The notes under the pieces: generated by a model
What the model was told of the DNA's origin: nothing
Database searches by the model: none
Seen by the model: only the letters and a program-made list of their open reading frames with translations
Made by a program: the position numbers and the translations under genes
Assembly (NCBI RefSeq): GCF_000200735.1
Contig: NC_014970.1
Coordinates: 434,001 to 498,000 of the forward strand
DNA from: Mycoplasma haemofelis str. Langford 1
GTDB taxonomy: Bacteria > Bacillota_I > Bacilli_A > Mycoplasmatales > Mycoplasmoidaceae
Reading direction: 5' to 3'
Length of the DNA: 64,000 nt
In this document: in pieces, positions 10,322-20,493 of the stretch
Position numbering within the stretch: position 1 is the stretch's first letter
Layout of the letters: every line of letters begins with the position of its first letter

Positions 10322-10684
10322 GTAAATTGAAATTCCTTCTACATAAGAAGGCTTTGGCTTCCATATTAGTGGCATCCGGATCTGCCGCTGGTGCTTACTT
10401 TTGATGAAATCAAGAAGAGAGTATGAGTGTTTCGGAGAGGGTGGCATCTACTAAGGCTAAGATTATGAAAGGTCGACCAAACTATTTCAAACTATTTCAA
10501 ACTATTGCAGGATATTGAGCGAAAGGGTCCTGACAATATACCGGAGGGTCTTAAATCGGTTTACGAATGAAAGGATAAACCGGTTATGGCCGAACGTTGG
10601 GCAGCTTTGTTTTGTGAAGAGGGTCCACACGATATAAACGAGACAAACTATAAGGATTACCAAGAGTACTGTAATGGCTATTAA
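10306..10684 (+). pseudogene. Small anchored protein, out of frame through a 10-bp repeat
   Basis: ATG-ATG at 10306 starts an anchored protein (KKALASILVASGSAAGAYF) ending in WWNQEES. At 10479-10506 the unit AAACTATTTC is present in 2.8 copies and throws the frame. With one unit fewer, translation continues as LQDIERKGPDNIPEGL, ALFCEEGPHDI and YQEYCNGY to TAA 10682. That product matches the intact neighbour 10674-11012 (EDQLPEGL, LFCEEAEYD, YLKYC), which shows which frame is real. Confidence 0.85.
10479..10506 (+). repeat. 10-bp tandem repeat (2.8 copies) in a coding region
   Basis: Unit AAACTATTTC. Deleting one unit restores the open frame of the gene 10306-10684. Confidence 0.9.
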
Positions 10685-11012
10685 GGCTTCTGTAAAGAGG
10701 TATTTGTTTGGAGCTGCAGGAGCTTCCACAGTTGCTGCCGGAACCAGTTACTATTTTCTTAATTCCGAGGAACAGGAGGAGAAGATAGATCGTAGTACAG
10801 CTTTAAATAGGATTAAGAGTAGCGGGAAGTCAGATTGAAGTAAGACTGTTTCAGAAATTCAGAAAGTACCGGAGGATCAGTTACCAGAGGGTTTGAGAGC
10901 TGCTAAGTCTGTTTCGCAAAATGCAGAGAATTGAGCTAGGTTATTTTGTGAAGAGGCTGAATACGATATGAAGGACAGCGATATTAAGGATTATTTGAAG
11001 TACTGTACCTAG
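10674..11012 (+). CDS. Small anchored protein, 112 aa
   Basis: ATG overlaps the end of the preceding gene by 11 bases in another frame. MAIKASVKRYLFGAAG, anchor to residue about 28, then a charged region, DQLPEGLRAAKS, ARLFCEEAEYD and a terminal YLKYCT. Paralogue of the frameshifted gene just upstream; together they form a two-member local family not seen elsewhere in the window. Function unknown. Confidence 0.78.
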
Positions 11013-11131
11013 TCTAGAAAAGTTTTAAAGAAGTATCTCTTATTAGACTCTTTTCATAGTCTCCTAACTCTCTTCACAGATTTAGGCTCCTCTAGAAAAT
11101 CTATTATCTTTTCAGTAATTCAACGCTTCAT
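11009..11131 (-). CDS. Possible small basic protein, 40 aa
   Basis: ATG at 11131, TAG at 11009-11011, which overlaps the convergent TAG at 11010-11012, the arrangement seen at other convergent ends here. The peptide is rich in Lys/Arg with two TGA-encoded Trp residues and an AGGAG immediately before the start. No homologue recognised; it could be chance. Confidence 0.3.
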
Positions 11132-11238
11132 CTCCTAATTAGAAGTTACTTATATATAGATAGATCCAACAATAGACTACTCCGAATTTTCGAAACTTGT
11201 ATCTATGGATAACTCGATCAGTATAAAGCGATTTCAAC

Positions 11239-11887
11239 ATGTCAAAAATATTGTTATCTGGCTCCGTATTAACGGTGGGTACAGGACTGGGACTAGGTGT
11301 CTCAGCTATTAGTGAAGCCAGAGATAGCCAGAGATAGCCAGATAATCCTTACAAAAGCGAAGGAAACTCCAGCATTACCTGAAGTTACAGAAAGTAATGA
11401 GGTTGTTGTTTCTGAACCTGTTGAAGAGATAAAGATTAAGTGCGATATTTATTCCGTCCAAAGTTCTGATGCCACAAAAGGTAAGGCTAAGTTAGAAGGT
11501 GAGAGTTTTTTAGAACAGGAAATAACTGACTCTACTTTAAAACAGCAAATTAAGGAAGTTTGCTCTAGCTCGCATAAGGTTTATGTGGCTAAAGTTGGGG
11601 GTAAGTGAGTGTATAGATCTGAAGATCAAAGTAAACAGTGGACGGATGCCTCTATTCAGGAGGAAGAGAAGTGTCTTCTTTATGCCGTGCAGAGCAGTGC
11701 TAATAGAACCGTCAAGTTAGTGGATTATGACTTCGTAACTAAAGAGGTTAGGGATGTGGTTGAGAAGCAAGAAATTGATAATGGTTGTAGGAAGACTAAG
11801 AAGGTGTACATTGCTAATTTAGGTAGTCGTCAAGGTTGGGGGTATAGATCTGCAGATCAATCTGGTAATTGAAATGTAGTTTTTTAA
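11239..11887 (+). pseudogene. Two-domain family B gene, out of frame through a 10-bp repeat
   Basis: ATG 11239 gives MSKILLSGSVLTVGTGLGLG, then the unit CCAGAGATAG is doubled at 11318-11337 and a TAG follows. Removing one unit gives ...EARDSQIILTKAKETP and an open frame to TAA 11885. The protein would carry two B domains in tandem: KCDIYSVQSS ... KVYVAKVGG-KWVYRSEDQ, then KCLLYAVQSS ... KVYIANLGS-GWGYRSADQ, behind one anchor. Only the fused gene at 46585-47547 is otherwise double. Followed after one base by the ATG of the next B gene. Confidence 0.86.
11318..11344 (+). repeat. 10-bp tandem repeat (2.6 copies) in a B gene
   Basis: Unit CCAGAGATAG. Any second copy puts a TAG in frame, so only the one-unit form can express the full protein. 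Confidence 0.9.
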
Positions 11888-11888
11888 T

Positions 11889-12371
11889 ATGTCTAAAGTA
11901 CTTCCAATCGGTGTGGTATTAACCTCGGGTGCTGGAGCAGGTATTGGCGGTATGGTTTGAAAGGCAAGCAGCTCGGCAGCGAAGTTATCCACTCATGAGA
12001 CTGTTTTTAAAACAGCATCTTCTGTGGATGTGGAATTAGATGATGTTGAAATGGTGGAAGAGAAGGAGGATGTTAGTTCCGTTATAGTGACCACTCCCGT
12101 GCAAGAGCAGTCTCCTGTCGTAAAGTCAGTTCCAGTTCAGAAAAAGTGTGAGGTTTTCTCTGTAAAGAGCTCTGCAGAGAAGACAGTTAGAACGGAGTCT
12201 GAAGATTTCTTAAAGAATATAAAGGATCAGAAAGCTAAGAGTGATGCCGAGAAGGCCTGTTCCGATAACGGAAAGGTTTATGTGGCTAAACCTTATAGTG
12301 ATTGGACTTATAGACCCGAGGATCAAGGTCAACAATGAACTATATTTGTAGATTCATCTAGAAGCGTTTAG
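11889..12371 (+). CDS. Family B protein, 160 aa
   Basis: MSKVLPIGVVLTSGAGAG anchor, an acidic linker (VELDDVEMVEEKEDV), then KKCEVFSVKSSAEKT, ACSDNGKVYVAKP, and DWTYRPEDQGQQWT. It sits between two other plus-strand B genes (11239, 12374) with spacings of 1 and 2 bases, so the three probably form one transcript. Function unknown. Confidence 0.83.
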
Positions 12372-12373
12372 AC

Positions 12374-12883
12374 ATGCCTAAGATCCCTGTTCTTGGCTCC
12401 TTTTTAACTGTGGGAGCTGGAGCCAGTTTAGGAGGAATGGCTTTGAAAGAGAGTCTCTCAGGAAATCAGGAAAGGTATAGTACTGTTTCTTTAACTAGGC
12501 AAGAAGAGGATACTTTAGATAGTAGTCTTTCGGAAGAAGAGTTAGGAGTATCTAGATCCCAAGAAGGTGTTGTTTCAACTTCTGATTCGCCAGTAGTATC
12601 CAGCTCGGAAGTAGTTCAACCTAGTGTCGCTCCAGAGGAATCTAAGGCAGAAAAGAAATGTACCGTTTACTCCGTGAAGAGTACTTCAGAACAGTCTGTA
12701 CGGCTGGAAAAGGATGGTTTTTTAGAGGAAATAAAAGATCCCCAAGCTAAAGCGTCTGCAACCTCCACTTGTGCTCAAAGAAGCAAAGTTTATGTTGCTA
12801 ATCCTAGCAATTCAGGATGAACCTATAGACAAGAGGATCAGGATAAGCAGTGGGTAACTATTATTACTGATAACCAACGCTAA
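12374..12883 (+). CDS. Family B protein, 169 aa
   Basis: MPKIPVLGSFLTVGAGASLG anchor, a Ser/Glu-rich linker of about 70 residues, then KKCTVYSVKSTSEQS, STCAQRSKVYVANP, GWTYRQEDQDKQWVT. Third of three adjacent B genes. The linker is the most variable part between siblings, the C-terminal domain the most constant. Confidence 0.83.
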
Positions 12884-12930
12884 GCACCTTAATAAATTCT
12901 TAAATTTGGAACAGTTGTCTTACTTATTTC

Positions 12931-13806
12931 GTGAAATTAAAACTGCTGGGGCTTTCAGCTATAGGTGCGTCTGGTGCTGGGGGTTGATACTTATTCGGTA
13001 ATATAAGACCCAAGAACGTAGAAGAGTATCTTACTAGATCTGGACTTAAATTACTCGCTTGAGATTCTGAGTATTCTTGAAAAGCTGTTTTAGAGGAGAA
13101 TAAGGAATTACTGAAGAATATATTAAAGAAGGATCCGGATTCACAAAGCATTAAGCAATGATGTAGAGATATCCTTCCTAGAGAAGACTATGAGAAGTAT
13201 GCGAAAGCTGCTTCTTTGGTATGTGTGGATAATCCTCAGACCGTTAAAGGGAAGATAATTCAGTTGGATGGAGGTATTAGTTCTCTGATTGAGGGATTGC
13301 AGGATGGTAATAAGGATGAGAAATATAAAGTTTCCTATGTGTGAAAGAAACACATGTCTGCCGCTATGGAGTTGATTTCTTTTACTCCTCCTGAGGAAGG
13401 GGAAGGATTGGAGCAAGGGGGTAAGGCGTTAGGTGATTGATGTAAGAAGGCCTTACAAGAGAAGCCCAATGACACCTTAGTGTCTAATGTAAAGCTCCTT
13501 TGTTCACCTATGCCTTTTGATGATATCAGTGGTTTAATTGAGAAAAATGGAGAGAATAGTAAGATGCTGAGTGACTATTCAACCAAATACAACTCCATAA
13601 AGGAATTAGATACTTGGAAGAATGATGATACTGTAAAGAGCATTCAAAATCAGCAAAATCAGCAAAATCAGCAAGATCAGAAAATCTTGGAGCAGTGGTG
13701 CAACGATTCAAAAAGTAAGAAGTTTTCCAAGGAAGGTACTTTTAGCGAGAGATATCCTAAGTTTCGATTTAGGTGTCTACAGGATGCCGATGGTGGGAAA
13801 AAATAG
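12931..13806 (+). CDS. Family K protein with GTG start, 291 aa
   Basis: GTG 12931 (VKLKLLGLSAIGASGAGG) matches the TTG-started paralogue at 15819, which supports this start. Anchor ends GGWYLFG, then PKNVEEYLTRSGLKLL, several Trp-Cys pairs, VCVDN, a block ENGENSKMLSDYSTKYNSIK, and an end in YPKFRFRC. An in-frame 9-bp repeat encodes NQQNQQNQQDQ at residues about 240-251. Longest plan among the Trp-Cys proteins apart from family M. Unknown function. Confidence 0.83.
13645..13680 (+). repeat. In-frame 9-bp tandem repeat (4 copies)
   Basis: Unit CAAAATCAG, three perfect copies and one with a single change. Copy changes would lengthen or shorten a Gln/Asn tract in the family K protein without shifting frame. 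Confidence 0.88.
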
Positions 13807-13829
13807 GAATTGCTATTCCTAGAACCGGA

Positions 13830-14441
13830 ATGATAGAGGGTAAATACTTAGCCTTAGGGGGCGCGGGATTGGCCGGCGTGGGAGCCGCTGGAGGACTCGC
13901 TTTAGGATCTAATCCCTTTTCTTCTAAATCAGACCCTAAGAGTGTAATTTCTAAAGTCTTAGAAAAGTCACTAATTCCCTTTGAAGGTGAAGATTACTCT
14001 TCTAAATGGAATGATAGGAAGACTAAATTAGAGAGTGCAGAAAGCGATAGCTTGATTCCCTCTTTAGAGGCCATTAAGACTAAGGGGAATAGGTCGGGAG
14101 AGGATATTAAGAATTGATGTAAAGATAATGTGGGAGGCTTTGTGGAGGATGATGGAGGTAAGAAGTTTAAGAATGTATCTAATTACTGCACCTTCAATAT
14201 CAAGGATAAGTTAACAAATCCTGTCTCTGATAGTAATTGAACCGCTGTTAACGATAAGTTAAAAGGAATTGAATCGGGATTATCTCCAGCAATGGAGAAG
14301 GTTAAAGCTGAATTGAATAAGGGTGGTGGAGATGCTAATGCGCTTAAGAGTTGGTGTGAGTCTACGTATACGAAGATGTTTATAGGTAGTGATGATGCCT
14401 CCTTTAAGGACGCGTCATCTCATTGTACTTCCACAAATTAA
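13830..14441 (+). CDS. Family C paralogue, 203 aa
   Basis: ATG 13830 (MIEGKYLALGGAGLAG) is preferred over an upstream GTG in frame because paralogues begin here. Anchor, then SKWNDRKTKLESAESDSLIPSL, EDIKNWC, DDGGKKFKNVSNYC, TFNIKDKL, and DASSHC near the end. Most like 18799-19413 and 22465-23085. Starts 23 bases after the previous stop. Confidence 0.86.
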
Positions 14442-14543
14442 CTCTTTCCATAGTCACATCTCTATTTCTTAAAAAAGTCGATCATCTTGATTTCTGATTT
14501 CTATAAGGCCGACGACTTTCTTGATTTACGGTAAATCTCACTC
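14442..14543. promoter_or_regulatory. Spacer with heptad repeat and inverted repeat
   Basis: Contains AAAAGTCG (14473-14480) and a matching CGACTTT (14513-14519), flanking two copies of GATTTCT (14489-14502). The same arrangement with three heptad copies recurs at 20017-20100. It could be a terminator hairpin for the upstream gene or part of the promoter of the gene at 14544. Confidence 0.5.
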
Positions 14544-15155
14544 ATGGCGGCTGTCGCAAAGGCATTGTTGTTTAGTTCTCCATTTGTTGGAGCAGGTGTT
14601 GGTGCGGTAGCTGGTGGTGGGTATCTTATTTCTCAGGGTTTGAAGAATTCCAGCCATGAGACTATGAAAGATAAGTTAGGCGATTCTTTAATGCTTGCTT
14701 CAGAGGATTCAAGTAAGTGGGATGATAGAAAAACCAGTTTAGTTGCTTCAGAGACTACTTCCTTAGTGGAGGATTTGAAAGTCATTAAGAGCAATTCTCC
14801 TACTGGGGAGAAAGTTAAGCAATGATGTTCTACTAATGTGAAGGCGAAGTTTCTTGATGAGAAGGATACTAGGTTCTTGAATGTTAAGACTTACTGCACT
14901 TACAAGATGAAAGATAAGTTAACTAAGACTGTTAAGGGTCAAGAGGAGGATTGATCAACTCATTCAAATAAGGTTAAGACTCCCGCCCAAGGAACCACTC
15001 TTTCTCCTGCTATGGAAAAAATTAAAGAGGCACTAAATAAGACGCAGTCCCCTGATACCGATGCCCTGAAGAATTGATGTAAGAATATCTTGGAGTCTAT
15101 GTACGAGAATGGTCAAGACTTCTTGGACGCTAATCTTTATTGCACCAAGGATTAA
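14544..15155 (+). CDS. Family C paralogue, 203 aa
   Basis: MAAVAKALLFSSPFVGAG anchor, ending GGGYLISQG; SKWDDRKTSLVASETTSL, VKQWC, KTYCTYKMKDKL, LKNWC, and a C-terminal DANLYCTKD. Belongs to the C subgroup with 15186 and 25557 (shared GGGYLI/GGYFLI anchor end and TYCTYKMKDKL-type strand). Follows the hairpin/heptad spacer. Confidence 0.86.
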
Positions 15156-15185
15156 CGGATTTCTTTAATCCTGTTAAGTTGGGGT

Positions 15186-15794
15186 ATGACCATTTCATAC
15201 AAATTGCTTTCATTGGCGATTCTGGGAGCAGGAGCGGCTGTTGGTGGAGGCTATTTTCTTATAGGCGGAGATAACAATACTGATCACGTTACTAAGACAA
15301 TAGGGAGCAGATTGGGAGAGTCTTTAATTCTTTCTTCGGAAGATGTGAGTAAGTGAGAAGCAAGATTGTCCCACTTAAAAGAAGCAAAGGAAGATTCCTT
15401 GGTTGATGATTTAAAGGAAATTAAGAATAATGATCCTACATCCCAGAAGGTTAAGGATTGATGTGTTGAGAATGCTTCTTCCCCAATTGAAGATGATAAG
15501 AGATTCTCAAATGTGAGGTCATTCTGCACTTACAGAATCAGGGATAAATTAAGCAAAGCTGTTCGTGGAACTGATGATCCCAACTGAGAACAGGCTTCTT
15601 TGAATGTAAAGATACCTAGTGCTGTTATTTTGTCTCCATCTATGCAAGCAATTAAAGAGAAGTTGGCATCCGAAGAGACTCCCAATGCTCAGAAAATTCT
15701 TCAGGATTGATGTAGTGAGACTTTGGAAGTTATGTATGCGAATGATTCTACCTTTAAGGATGCTGATTCTTATTGTACTACCGATGATGAATAG
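15186..15794 (+). CDS. Family C paralogue, 202 aa
   Basis: MTISYKLLSLAILGAGAA anchor, GGGYFLIGG, then SKWEARLSHLKEAKEDSLVDDL, VKDWC, RSFCTYRIRDKL, LQDWC and DADSYCTTDDE. Nearest relative is 25557-26153, which shares SYRLLSLL at its start. Trp codons are mostly TGA. Confidence 0.86.
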
Positions 15795-15818
15795 AACTCT
15801 CTAAGGTGGTTCTTTGCT

Positions 15819-16652
15819 TTGAAAATTCTATCTACTGCGGCTCTGTTGGGATTGGGAGCTATTGGTTTTGGAGGTTGATATAAATTTAATTCCCTTAAAC
15901 CCAAAACGCTGAGAGAATATTTGGAGTGGCAGGGACTTAAGGTCGATATCGAGGAGGATAATACTTGGACAGCTATATTAGAGGAGAATAAGGGGATAGC
16001 TAATAGAGCTATTAATAAGGAGTCACTGGATATTTCTGATGTAAAGAAGTGATGTTCTGAGCAACTCGTAAAGGAGGATTATGATTCTGTCAAGGAGTAT
16101 GCTTCAGTATTGTGTGTAGATAATCTTAAGAAAGTAAGGAGTAAGATTATTCAGAAATACGGGAAAGATCGAATCGATAAGCTTTTAAAGCAAGATGAAG
16201 ATTACAAAGTGGCTTATGTATTTAGAAAACACATTGATGGATTTCTGAGTTTAATAGGTCATCAACCACCTCCAGCCTCCGAGGATGGAGAGGATAATGA
16301 TAATTTGGAGGATGCCAAAATTAAGTTCAAAGAATGGTGTGAGGGTTCTTTGGAGAAGGAAGTGGATGAATCTCTGGTTTCCAACGTATTGTCTTTGTGC
16401 ACTCCCAAGAAATTCAAAACTATAAAGGAATTGGTTTCTCAAAATGGAGAAGAGCTTTTAACCGACCCTAAATATAGTTCAGAATTGAGTGCAAAGTATG
16501 AAGCCATCAAGAATTACGATTCTTGGAAAGCAGAGAAGAAAGGGCAATTAGAAGAGTGATGCAAGGAGCATGAGACTCAACCGTTTTCGGATAAGGATGT
16601 ATTTACTAAGATCTATCCTAAATTTCGCTTTCGGTGTGTAAAGACTAAGTAA
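15819..16652 (+). CDS. Family K protein with TTG start, 277 aa
   Basis: No ATG or GTG lies between the in-frame stop at 15792 and the homologous start of 12931; TTG 15819 (LKILSTAALLGLGAIG) aligns with that GTG and is preceded by AAGGTGG. Shares with 12931 the PKTLREYLEWQGLK-type block, KKWC, VLCVDN, SQNGEELLTDPKYSSELSAKY and YPKFRFRC. Lacks the Gln/Asn repeat of its sibling. Confidence 0.8.
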
Positions 16653-16689
16653 GAGTTTCCAAGAGTGGTAAGAGGTAAAGCTTAGCATT

Positions 16690-17049
16690 ATGTCAAAAGT
16701 AATTTTGGGTGGTTCCATGCTAGTAGCAGGAACAGGGGTAGGAGGGATAGGTTTAACTGTTGATGGAGCCAGAAGTAGCCAGAGTATTGTTCCAAAATCT
16801 AAAGAAGTTCTTGTTGTTTCCAAAGCTCCTCGGTGTGACGTTTATTCTGTTGTAAGGTCTGCCGATAGAACCGGAACTGCCAAGTTAGAGGATCCAAGCT
16901 TTAAGGACGGAGTGGAGTCCGAGCATAAGCAAAAGGTGGATGAGGCTTGTGCTAAGTCCAACAAGGTTTATATCGCTAAACAAAACGAGAAGTGAGTGTA
17001 TAGAGAGGCAGATCAAGGCAAGACGTGAACTGTAACTTCTCAATCTTAA
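16690..17049 (+). CDS. Family B protein, short form, 119 aa
   Basis: MSKVILGGSMLVAGTGVGG anchor with almost no acidic linker, then RCDVYSVVRSADRTG, ACAKSNKVYIAKQ and KWVYREADQGKTWT. Minimal version of the B plan: anchor plus one domain. The early part resembles the start of 11239, including EARSSQ/EARDSQ-like residues where that gene has its repeat. Three bases separate it from the next B gene. Confidence 0.82.
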
Positions 17050-17052
17050 GAA

Positions 17053-17445
17053 ATGGGAAAGTTATTGCTTGGGGGTTCGGTGTTGGCAACCGGTACTGGA
17101 GTTGGTTTGGGGGGTGCTTGGTTGGGTTCTAGTAAAGAAGATAATACTCCTAAGAGTCTAGAAGAGGAATCTAAAGATCCAACTTCTGAAGTCGTTGAAG
17201 TCAAAAAGTGTGAGGTTTTTTTGATTAAAAGGGAGGCGGATAGCACCGCTAATGTCTTTAGTGATTGGGAAAGACAAAAGCAAGAAGATCTAACAGCTAA
17301 TAGAAATGTCGACTTTTGAAAGAGTGTTGACGAAGGGTGTAAAAGCGGAAAGGCTTATGTCTCTAAGCCTAGTGGGGTGTTTAAGTATTCCCTAGAACAT
17401 CAAAGTAAGGATTGAAAGATTGTAACTGAACAAGAAATTAGTTAA
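17053..17445 (+). CDS. Family B protein, 130 aa
   Basis: MGKLLLGGSVLATGTGVGLG anchor, short acidic linker, KKCEVFLIKREADST, GCKSGKAYVSKPSG, FKYSLEHQSKDWKIV. Ends by overlapping the convergent F gene by 8 bases (17438-17445). Nearest relative is 20101-20493, which stands in the same convergent relation to another F gene, so the B-F pair seems duplicated. Confidence 0.82.
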
Positions 17446-18085
17446 CTTTATCTTTAGAACATACTTGGGAAGCGTTAGCCAACGTATCTTTATTGCCTTT
17501 ATTAATAATTAACTTTGTATTAGTTTCACATCACTTCTTAACTAAAGAATGACCGGCATTTTGATCAGTGCCAGACGATATTCCTTCTATGTTTAAAGAA
17601 ACTAGAAGATCTTTGTTCTTAGTGAATGAAGACTTCCAATCGCTATCTTGATTTCCTGTTCCTGAGACAATCCATTCCTTATTTATTAACTCTTTATCGA
17701 TAATTCGCAGAACACATCACTTCTGAGAATTCTCTAATAGCTTGGAATCAGTACTTTCCAGATAACTAGCACATAACTTCTCTAAAGCTACTTTGCCCTT
17801 TTCTCCATCGTCGCTGTCGCTAATATTAGCATTACCTTCTGAATGTTTATTTACCTCTTGTAGGAAGCCAGACTCTGATTTGTATAAAGCGAAAGTCTTC
17901 TTATATTGTTCTTCCCTTTTGTTCTTGTCGGTGATTTCCGAGATAAGTTCGTATTCTTCCTTTAGGAGAGAGTCTTTGATACTAACGGGAGTATTGGGCA
18001 AGCTCTTTACGGCAAAATAACCTCCAGTTCCAACAGCTCCTGCCCCACCCAAAGCTGCAGCCATTTTTGCTGTTGAAATGGACAT
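17438..18085 (-). CDS. Family F paralogue, 215 aa
   Basis: ATG 18085 (MSISTAKMAAALGGAGAVG) is preferred over an upstream start because the paralogue at 20490-21149 begins identically. Anchor ends GGYFAVKSLP; then SLLKEEYELIS, EVNKHSE, KVALEKLCASYLEST, QKWCVLRI, SLNIEGISSGTD and a C-terminal SQVCSKDKVN. The upstream F gene stops one base before this ATG. Confidence 0.86.
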
Positions 18086-18086
18086 G

Positions 18087-18725
18087 TTAAGTAGAGGCAG
18101 AACATCAATTAGAGGCGTTTGTAAATATAGAAGCTCTGGCTTTGTTAAAGGAGAGAGCAAGATTCTCGGAACATCATTGTTTTAGCAATGAATGTCCTTG
18201 CTCCTTTTGGGTAGTGGAAGTAATCCCCTTTATTTTGTTATCGGATAGAGCTGTTTTGTGCTTTTCAAATGCACCTTCCCATTTAGTTTTATTGGTAGCT
18301 GCATCGCTATTCCCATCAGCTAAAGGTAGTCAACCACTTGATGGAGCTTTATCTTGAATTCTTAAAACACATCATTTTGAAGCATTCTCAAAGTCCTTAT
18401 TGCCTGCTAGATAGGAAGCACATAGCTTTTCTAAAGCGACTTTACCCTTCTCCCCATCATCTTCATTGGTCAATGTAGTATCCTTTTCGGAATGCTTATT
18501 TATTTCTGACATGAAAGAAGCATCCGTTTTGAATGCATTGAAACTTGTCTTCCATTGTCCGTCAGAGCTCTCGCTAATTAACTCATAACCTTCATTCTTA
18601 AGACGCTGTCTAACTGTGGTTGTAACTTCCTTCCCATCAAATGCCCCTAACTGATATGCCAGTGCCCCGCCTCCCGCAGCACTCCCAGCTGCACAAGTTC
18701 CTATTAAAGATTTTGAAATGGCCAT
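18087..18725 (-). CDS. Family F paralogue, 212 aa
   Basis: MAISKSLIGTCAAGSAAGGG anchor, RQRLKNEGYELISES, EINKHSEKD, KVALEKLCASYLAG, SKWCVLRIQDK, HSLLKQWCSEN, SNWCSAST. Pairs with 17438 as one transcript. The equivalent pair exists at 20490/21153, so this two-gene unit is duplicated with the flanking B gene. Confidence 0.86.
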
Positions 18726-18798
18726 AAGACCTCAACAGGTATAGTAAAGAGCTTGGTAGGCTTAAAATTTCCAGATTGCTTTTGTAAGGGAAGGGGTT

Positions 18799-19413
18799 AT
18801 GGCTATTAGTAAACCTTGGGCTTTGGGAGGTTTGGGGGTGGCAAGCACTGGAGCCATTGGCGGAGGATTGCTCCTTGGTAAGGATATCTTTTCCTCAGAA
18901 AGGAGCCCTAAGAATCTAATCTCTAAATCTTTGGCATTGTCCCTTATGGGCTTCGAAGACGAATCCCTTTCTTCTAAGTGGGACGAGAGAAAGACAAAGT
19001 TGAGTAGTTCTGAGGACTCTAGTTTGATTCCTTCATTAAAGGCCATTAAGGATAAGGGAAATAAGACTGGAGAAGATATCAAGAATTGGTGCAAGGAGAA
19101 TGTGGTCGGATTTGTGGAGGATGATGGAGGCAAGAAACTTCAGAATGTTTCAGATTATTGCACCTTCAATATCAAAGACAAGATAAGTGGTACTTTGGTT
19201 AATGGTGTTTGAGGTACAGCTAACGATAAATTAAAGAAGGTAGGATCTGGTTTATCTGAGGAGATGAAGAAAGTGAAGGGGGATCTTGAGAAGCTAAATG
19301 AGGATAATAATGCCCTAAAAAATTGATGTGAATCTACATATAGGAAGATGTTCTTAGGAGATGAAGATCAGGCCTTTAAGGACGCATCTATTTACTGTGT
19401 TTCCGATAATTAG
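18799..19413 (+). CDS. Family C paralogue, 204 aa
   Basis: MAISKPWALGGLGVASTG anchor, SPKNLISKSLALSLMGF, SKWDERKTKLSSSEDSSLIP, EDIKNWC, TFNIKDKI, LKNWC, DASIYCVSDN. Nearest relatives are 13830 and 22465; as at 22465, it is followed immediately by a GTG-started family D gene (here a pseudogene). Confidence 0.86.
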
Positions 19414-20016
19414 GTGGTTAATAAGTTAGCTCTTTTGGGAGCATCTTCTGTGGTGGTTGGAGCCGCAGGAGTGTCTGTTTATAAGTTTTATGACAGTCCT
19501 AAGAGCTTGAAGAAATTAAAAGATCTCTTTGATAGTACAAAAGGGAGGATTCTTTTGGATGCCATAGGAGATAAACATGATTCTGTTTGAACTTAGATAC
19601 TTGCGGAGCATTCTCGGTCGAATAATAAGATTAGTGGAGTTGATAGTAAGGAGAAATTAAAGAGTTACTGTAAGGATACTGGGGAGAGCGTTAAAGAGAG
19701 TGATTTAGAGATCTATAGTTCTTGATGTTCTAGGAACACATTTAGAACTCAGATAAATACTCCCATCCCTAAGGCGACTTGGATTGATTCTCAGGATAGT
19801 ACTGCTTGATCTAAGAATAAAGAGGACTATTCTAAGCAGACCTCTCAGGAGGTTTTGATACCTAAGTTGAATGCTTCAGGAGATATAGCTAAGAGCTAGT
19901 TGACTTGGGAACAGTTAAGGGATTTTTGCAATAGTAAGAAGGATGCGCCTTTTCTTAATGGCCAAAATGATATTTATACCAAGGTAAAGCGATGGTGCAC
20001 TACAACCGCTAATTAG
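19414..20016 (+). pseudogene. Family D paralogue with two in-frame TAG codons
   Basis: GTG 19414 directly follows the stop of 18799-19413, the same junction as 23085/23086. The sequence matches 23086-23679 throughout (KKLKDLFDST, GDKHDSVW, ILAEHSRSN, SWCSRNT), but TAG occurs at 19594-19596, where the intact copy has GAACAG reading EQ, and at 19897-19899. TAG is a stop in code 4. No tandem repeat is involved, so this looks like ordinary decay. Confidence 0.85.
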
Positions 20017-20100
20017 TTTTTAAAAAAGCGACTATCTTGATTTCTGATTTCTGATTTCTATAATCGCTTTGAGATTTTTGATTAACACTAGTTCTTCTTC
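20017..20100. promoter_or_regulatory. Spacer with heptad repeat and inverted repeat
   Basis: AAAGCG at about 20025-20030 pairs with CGCTTT at 20065-20070, enclosing three copies of GATTTCT (20039-20059). Counterpart of 14442-14543, which has two copies. Copy number therefore varies between otherwise alike spacers. Confidence 0.5.
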
Positions 20101-20493
20101 ATGACCGGAGCTTTCAAATTGTTACTTGGTGGATCTGCTGTAACAGCAACTGCTGCAGCAGGAGCTGGATTGGATTCATTGGGAGGTTCTCAGTCTCCAA
20201 AAGCTCCAAAGGATACTATTGTTAAGACCATGAAAGTTACAACTGTCCCTAGTTGTGAAGTCTTTTTGGTGGAATCGGAGGGTAAACGTAAAGCTAGCGT
20301 TATGGGAAACTTGAAGGCTTTGAAAGAGTCAGATCCAAGTAATGGAGAGCTTTGAACTTCTCTAGGAGAAGTTTGTAAGAATTTGGCTGATAAGAAGGTT
20401 TATGTTGGAAATATTGGAACTCCTAAGAAGTTAACTCACCAAACTAGATACCAAAGTATGGCTTGAACTATTGTACCTAAAAGCAGTAGTTAG
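20101..20493 (+). CDS. Family B protein, 130 aa
   Basis: MTGAFKLLLGGSAVTATAAAG anchor, short linker, SCEVFLVESEGKRKA, VCKNLADKKVYVGN, TRYQSMAWTIV. The first Cys and the terminal Q-x3-W are kept, but the W-x-Y before it has drifted to LTHQTRY. Overlaps the convergent F gene by 4 bases. Confidence 0.8.

Noticed and set aside
14473..14519. Firm call of a rho-independent terminator
   Set aside because: The inverted repeat is short with a long loop and no clear T-run directly after it, so it is reported only as a spacer element.
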